From: Chrysemys picta bellii
Lineage: Eukaryota; Chordata; Testudines; Emydidae
Assembly (NCBI RefSeq): GCF_011386835.1
Contig: NC_088797.1
Span: forward strand, 95,738,264 to 95,802,263
DNA: 64,000 nucleotides
Reading direction: 5' to 3'
The notes below the pieces were generated by a model. It ran no database searches. It was not told the DNA's origin and worked only from the letters and a program-made list of their open reading frames with translations. Positions 59,023 through 64,000 of the stretch are shown here, piece after piece (the first letter of the stretch is position 1; each line of letters starts with the position of its first letter). Position numbers and translations under genes: made by a program.

Positions 59023-60657
59023 TAGAGCTGTCGATTAATAGCCGTTAACTCATGGGATTAAAAAAAAATTAGTTGTGATTAATCGCCATTTTAATCACAT
59101 TGTTAAACAATAGAATACCAATTGAAATTTATTAAATATTTTGGATGTTTCTCTACATTTTCAAATATATTGATTTCAGTTACAACACAAAATACAAATA
59201 CTGTTCATTCTATATTATTATTTTTATTATAAATATTTTCACTGTAAAATGATAAAAGAAACAGTATTTTTCAGTTCACCTCATACAAGTACTGTAGTGC
59301 AATCTCTTCATCATGAAAGTGCAACTTACAAATGTAGATTTTTTTTGTTACATAACTGAAGTCAAAAACAAAACAACGCAAAACTTTAGAGCCTACAAGT
59401 CCACTCAGTCCTACTTCTCATTCAACCAATCGCTAAAACAAACAAGTTTGTTTTCATTGACAGGAGATAATGCTGCCCACTTTTTATTTACAGTGTTACC
59501 AGAAAGTGAGAACCAGGGTTCATGTGGGACTTTTGTTGCCGGCATTGACTTGTCTGATATGCTAAACATTTGTATGCCCCTTCATGCTTCGGCCACCATT
59601 CCAGAGGACATGCTTCCATACTGTGTTAATTACATTTGTTACTGAACTCCGTGGGGGAGAATTGTATGTCTCCGGCTCTATTTTACCCGCATTCTGCCAT
59701 ATATTTCATGTTATAGTAGTCTCGGATGATGACTCAGCACATGTTATTCGTTTTCAGAACAGTTTCGCTGCAGATTTGACAAAATGCAAAGGTACCAATG
59801 TGAGATCTAAAGATAGTTACAGCACATGACCCAAGGTTTAAGAATCTGAAGTGCTTTCCAAAATCTGAGAGGGATGAGGAGTGGAGCATGCTTTCAGAAG
59901 TTTTAAAAGAGCAACACTCTGATGTGGAAAGTACAGAACTTAAACCACCAAAAAAGAAAATCAACCTTTTGCTGGTGGTATCTGACTCAGATGATGAAAA
60001 TGAACATGCGTTGGTCCGCACTGCTTTGTATTGTTATCGAGCAGAACCTGTCATCAGCATGGACACATGTCCTCTGGAATGGTGGTTGAAGTATGAAGGG
60101 ACATATGAATCTTTAGCGTATCTGACATGTAAATATCTTGCAACACTGGCTACAACAGTGCAATGAGAACACCTGTTTCACTTTCTTGTTCACAATGTCA
60201 CCTGAAGCAACATTCTCTCCTGCAAATGTAAACAAACTTGTTTGTCTGACCGATTGACTGACTGACAACAAGAAATAGGACTGAGCGGACTTGTAGGCTC
60301 TAAAGTTTTACATTGTTTTATTTTTGAATGCAGTTATTTTTTGTACATAATTCTACATTTGTAAGTTCAACTTTGATAATAAAGAGATTACACTATCGTA
60401 CTTGTATTCGGTGAACTGAAAAATACTATTTCTTTTTTTTCAGTGCAAATAATTGTAATAAAAAATAAATATAAAGTTAGCACTGTACACTACGTATTCC
60501 AAGTTATAATTGAAATCAATATATTTGAAAATGTAGAAAACGTCCGAAATATTGAAATAAATATTATTCTATTGTTTAACAGTGCAATTAATCACAATTA
60601 ATTTTTTTAATTGTGTGATTAATCGTGATTAATTTTTTTAATCGCTTGACAGCCCTA
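59023..60657 (+). mobile_element. hAT transposon relic with ~470-bp inverted arms
   Basis: Ends TAGAGCTGTCGATTAAT and ATCGCTTGACAGCCCTA, flanked by a perfect 8-bp duplication gtaattac (59015-59022 and 60658-60665). The outer 470 bases or so on each side are reverse complements, including ttagagcctacaagtcc, acttacaaatgtaga and aaacaagtttgttt. The central part holds transposase remnants in plus orientation. Terminal regions also repeat a gattaatc word. Confidence 0.93.
59650..60166 (+). pseudogene. hAT transposase relic, C-terminal dimerisation end
   Basis: In the frame at 59888-60166 the last 45 or so residues include YRAEPVISMDTCPLEWW and SLAYLTCKYLATLATTV. These fit the hAT C-terminal dimerisation block (CPL.WW ... 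P.LA.LA.KYL....TSVPSER) of ZBED1-like transposases. The frame stops right after TTVQ, where the family continues into SER. A preceding frame (59584-59829) ends DLTKCKGTNVRSKDS and may be an upstream part in another frame. The BED zinc finger and most of the RNase-H-like core are absent. This is an internally deleted, inactive copy. Confidence 0.75.
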
Positions 60658-60665
60658 GTAATTAC

Positions 60666-60984
60666 CAACTTGAGCTATAATCAGGACTCCATTTAGAAAA
60701 GTGTCATCAGATCTTTAATAACCACAACAAGCAAGAGTCTCAGTTTTTCATCTTATCCAAAAGATGGAACCTCCAGCAATACTGTGGCCTGTAGCACTAT
60801 AATGAGGCATTGGTTCAGTACAGATGCAGAAGGAAGAGTACCATCTTTTGAAGTATTACCACCATTTCATGCAGTAACTGCGTTTTCCTTAAACTAAGCA
60901 ATATAGGTTACTATTTTTGTTATCAGAGTGGACAAATTTGCAACCTGAGGAGATATGGCTGGAAAAATTAGTTATTTGCGACTC
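60666..60984. other. No feature recognised
   Basis: Short spacer between two DNA transposons. Confidence 0.5.
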
Positions 60985-60987
60985 TAA

Positions 60988-61275
60988 GGACAAGTCTACA
61001 GTACAGTGCTACATCGGCGCACCTGCACTGATGCAGCTGCGCTGTTGTAGCGCATCTGGTGAAGACGCGCTATGCCGAGGGGAGAGCATTCTTCCGTCAG
61101 TATAATTACGCCACCTTGGCAAGAAGCAGGAGGTATGTTGGCTGGAGAGCATCTCCGGCCAACATAGCACCAGTGTGGACAGCGTGAAACTTGCATCGCT
61201 CGGGGAGCAGGGAGCTTTTTCACACCCCTGAGCGACATAAGTTAGATTGACTAAACTGATAGTGTAGACTTGCCC
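60988..61275. mobile_element. MITE, third TAA-flanked Harbinger-like element
   Basis: Ends GGACAAGTCTACA and (complement of right) GGGCAAGTCTACACTA, flanked by TAA (60985-60987 and 61276-61278). Length 288 bp, close to the copies at 668 and 42949, but its interior differs (acatcggcgcacctgc, agcgatgcaagtttcacgctg on reverse, with a gttggccggagatg hairpin near 61138-61164). A sister subfamily with shared terminal words (GTCTACACTA). Non-coding. Confidence 0.88.
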
Positions 61276-61278
61276 TAA

Positions 61279-62240
61279 GAGTTTGAGTTTCTTAGTTCTG
61301 TGACCATAAAATAAAATTAAAAACACTAGTTATTATACTTGAAAATCTGGTTTTCTAAATCCAATTCTTGGAAAATTCACACAGATGATGATAAAGTTGA
61401 TATTATGATAGTTTATAGTATGAAATCTTTAGATGGAATTTTATGATTCTATTACAGATACAGGGTTAAAGCCAAAAACCAGGCCTGTCAGTTTTTAGGC
61501 CAAAGTGACTTCCCAACTGGCATACCGTGCCAAGTTATGGGCTGTGAGTGATTGCTCACTTGAGAATAGTTTTCTGGCTAGAATCCTGAGTCTGCCTCCT
61601 CCTCTAACTGTGTTATTCAGATAGGAAATCAATTAAAAACATCAATTTTGCTTAGTTTTATTCCATTAAGATATTGAATAAAATCATTAATATGTTTCAA
61701 GATATGCTTCCAGTAAAGTGTTATTCAGAATAACTCACATTTTGTTAATAATAACTGTTAAGAGTCCAGAGCATTTAAAGGCCTTCACATTTCAGCCAAG
61801 AGTCTTAGACAAATATGGAGAGAATGTTTTTTCTAACTCTCAGTGGGCCAAGTTCTGCTATGACTTTTATTCCATGTGATCCCATGGATTTCAGTGGGCT
61901 CACACAAGGTATAAGTTTGTACAGAATTTTACTCAATATCTCTGCCAAATTGTTAATCAAAGGGGTGACACACGAACGTCAAGCTAGGGTCAAAGTATCT
62001 TGATCTTCCCCTTCTTTTCTCTCTGTTCAACCAGGGAACACATTATCTATTTCAGTAAGTTCAAAAATATCTATATTAGACTTAAACTTTGGGCAATGAA
62101 GTCTACTGTTCTAATATGCAGATGAAAGGACATTCCCATGAATGAGAGTCTTCCCACACAGTGCAAATAAATTGAAGACTCTCCAATGTTATATGATTAA
62201 ATGTAGGTTTTAGTCTGATTTAATACACACACATTTTAGA
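61279..62240. other. No gene recognised
   Basis: AT-rich DNA with short motif-free frames. Confidence 0.45.
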
Positions 62241-62299
62241 TTTCTGAGAGTTGGTCTTCCAACTCCTATTGAAAGTCAGTGGGAGTTGGACACTTAATT

Positions 62300-62517
62300 C
62301 TCTTGCTACAATGATCAATACCCCTCCCACAACATACCTTTTAAGATCCATGGGCCTATCACAACATGTGGTGTACCTCATCCAATGCATCATATGCCCA
62401 CACAACAACCATGTACGTGAAACCCGCTCTCAAATGAACTCTCTCAGAAAAACGGTAAAAGACAAAATCACCCTATTACCCACAGGTGAACACTTTTCAC
62501 AGTATGATCACTCATTA
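62300..62517 (+). pseudogene. Second Penelope-type GIY-YIG fragment, cut by another element
   Basis: Plus-strand frame from about 62300. VVYLIQCIICP fits the GIY part of a Penelope nuclease (usual form VVYLIQC..C). The next block reads NNHVRETRSQMNSLRKTVKDKI, where the usual YIGETG is degraded to HVRETR. Then PTGEHFSQYDHSL matches PVGEHF...HSL. Similarity ends abruptly after the Leu codon at 62515-62517, where the next element begins. The text differs from the copy at 56723, so it represents another Penelope lineage. Inactive fragment. Confidence 0.7.
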
Positions 62518-64000
62518 CACTGGTCTACAATTTTTGAGAAGTCGTCTGCTTCAGAGATAAAATGTGCTATATATTATGTATTTTGATGTGCTGAATTCAA
62601 ATATGACAATTAAAACAATTGATTGTCTACTGTTTCTAAGATATTTAAGTTTTTACATTTTATGTCTATGTATATTGTGTAGATAGTAGAGTTTTAATCA
62701 TAAATTGTAAACCTAGGTCTTTTCATGTGTTTATGGTTGCTTTACATGATAATATTTCACCTGTCCTGTTTATGTAACACTTTAAAAATCAGCAAAAGGG
62801 TTATATAAATAACATTTATTATGAAACAAAAGGCAAAAAACTATTATGTACATAGTTTAGTCCTATTCAGTGTCTACTCGACGCTTCTTGGCTTGTCTCT
62901 TGTATTCATTAAATGGAGCATCTCTTGTCACTGTCCAGCAATAGTCTGCAAGCATTGATGGGCTCCATTTGCCCTGATAGCATTTCTCCATTGTTGCAAC
63001 GTGCTGGTGAAATCGCTCGCCGTGCTTATCGCTCACTGCTCCGCAGTTCGGTGGAAAAAAATCTAGATGAGAGTGCAAAAAATGTATCTTTAGTGTGACA
63101 TGTTGCACTCAAGGCATACTTTTGTATGCCTTGAGGAGGTTTTCCACCAACAACCTGTAATTGTCTGCCTTGTTGTTTCCAAGAAAATGTATTGCCACTA
63201 ACTGGAAGGCTTTCCATGCCGTCTTTTCCTTGCCACGCAGTGCATGGTCAAATGCATCATCTCAAAGAAGTTCACGAATCTGAGGACCAACAAAGACACC
63301 TTCCTTTATCTTAGCTTCACTTAACCTTGAAAATTTTCCATAGAGGTACTTGAAAGCTGCTTGTGTTTTGTCAATGACCTTGACAAAGTTCTTCATCAGA
63401 CCCAGCTTGATGTGTAAGGGTGGTAACAAAATCTTCCTTGATTCAACAAGTGGTGGATGCTGAACACTTTTCCTCCCAGGCTCCAATGACTGTCGGAGTG
63501 GCCAATCTTTCTTGATGTAGTGGGAATCTCTTGCACGACTATCCCATTCGCAGAGAAAACAGCAGTACTTTGTGTATCCAGTGTGCAGACCAAGCAAGAG
63601 AGCAACAACGTTCAAATCACCGCAAAGCTGCCACTGATGTTGGTCATAGTTTATGCACCTCAAAAGTTGTTTCATATTGTCATAGGTTTCCTTCATATGG
63701 ACTGCATGACCAACTGGAATTGATGGCAAAACATTGCCATTATGCAGTAAAACAGCTTTAAGACTCGTCTTCGATGAATCAATGAACAGTCTCCACTCAT
63801 CTGGATCGTAAACGATGTTGAGGGCTGCCATCGCACCATCGATGTTGTTGCAGGCTACAAGATCACCTTCCATGAAGAAGAATGGGACAAGATCCTTTTG
63901 ACGGTCATGGAACAAGGAAACCCTAACATCACTTGCCAGGAGATTCCACTGCTGTAGTCTGGAGCCCAACAGCTCTGCCTTACTCTTGGGTAGTTCCAAA
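62518..64000 (-). mobile_element. Unclassified mobile element carrying a large ORF (runs off the window)
   Basis: The left limit is inferred from where the Penelope fragment stops; the text there begins actggtctacaatttttg. A 340-bp AT-rich non-coding zone separates this end from the ORF's stop at 62863. The other end and any target duplication lie outside the window, so its class (DNA transposon is my guess) cannot be read here. Confidence 0.5.
62863..64000 (-). pseudogene. Large conserved mobile-element ORF, two in-frame stops, 5' end outside window
   Basis: One reading frame spans from the window edge to the TAG at 62863-62865, about 378 codons, broken by TGA at 63262-63264 and TGA at 63109-63111. 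The first stop follows REL-Leu and looks like a CGA-to-TGA change. Near the second, small compensating indels are likely. Visible features: FHDRQKDLVPFF, IDSSKTSLKAVLLHNG, a CGDLN segment, CCFLCEWDSR (a C-x2-C pair), LPPLHIKLGLMKNF, and in the last part HSHLDFFP and SDKHGERFHQ. I recall near-identical multi-copy proteins in invertebrates and some vertebrates, never given a clear function. A transposase role is conceivable (acidic residues in GDL, CEWD, SDKHGERFH) but unproven. Confidence 0.7.

Noticed and set aside
59313..59645. 110-codon frame at the left of the 59023 hAT
   Set aside because: Most of it lies in the non-coding inverted arm; the complementary arm carries the same text reversed.
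1..64000. CRISPR arrays, bacterial operons, rRNA or functional tRNA genes
   Set aside because: Nothing of the kind is seen; tRNA-like pieces are SINE heads and the genome is clearly vertebrate.

Overview
The window reads as non-coding DNA from a sauropsid, most probably a turtle. It has a CR1-rich LINE content with the classic (ATTCTATG)n CR1 tail, MIR/CORE-type SINEs, Penelope-like elements with a GIY-YIG domain, an L2 relic, and many hAT and Harbinger-like DNA transposons of kinds I associate with chelonians. The species call is inference. I found no host protein-coding exon I could defend. Long open frames are almost all transposon relics or by-products of GC-rich repeats.

Layout. 1-12.7 kb: a TAA-flanked MITE (668), a GC-rich hAT foldback with very long arms (1283-2438), three smaller hAT elements (3562, 5887, 9797) and an L2 LINE relic on the minus strand (8600-9760). 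14.6-18.1 kb: a long, decayed CR1 on the minus strand. 20.0-23.7 kb: an old hAT copy broken by a CR1 tail fragment, a Tigger/pogo-like MITE and a large, nearly intact CR1 (20811-23646) with a 7-bp target duplication and one disabling deletion. 24.65-25.55 kb: a CpG island with a CCAAT box and a strong splice donor, the best candidate for a host gene's first exon (plus strand). 27.4-29.0 kb: a hAT that holds a second hAT and a Penelope tail. 32-37 kb: five more hAT elements. 37-43 kb: almost featureless, probably intron or intergenic. 42.9-48.9 kb: a MITE, an LTR-like unit split by a hAT, two related foldbacks and short Penelope tails. 50.3-51.3 kb: hAT inside hAT. 55.2-57.7 kb: a hAT holding a Penelope-like element. 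59.0-60.7 kb: a hAT relic with the transposase C-terminal dimerisation region. 62.3-64.0 kb: a Penelope GIY-YIG fragment cut by an element carrying a large, twice-stopped ORF of an unclassified mobile family that runs off the window.

The pattern is layered transposition, and target-site duplications let the order of insertion be read directly in many places. Ten hAT-like elements have 7/8 or 8/8 matching 8-bp duplications. All element calls come from reading termini and duplications by eye; family names rest on memory of repeat families, not on a search.
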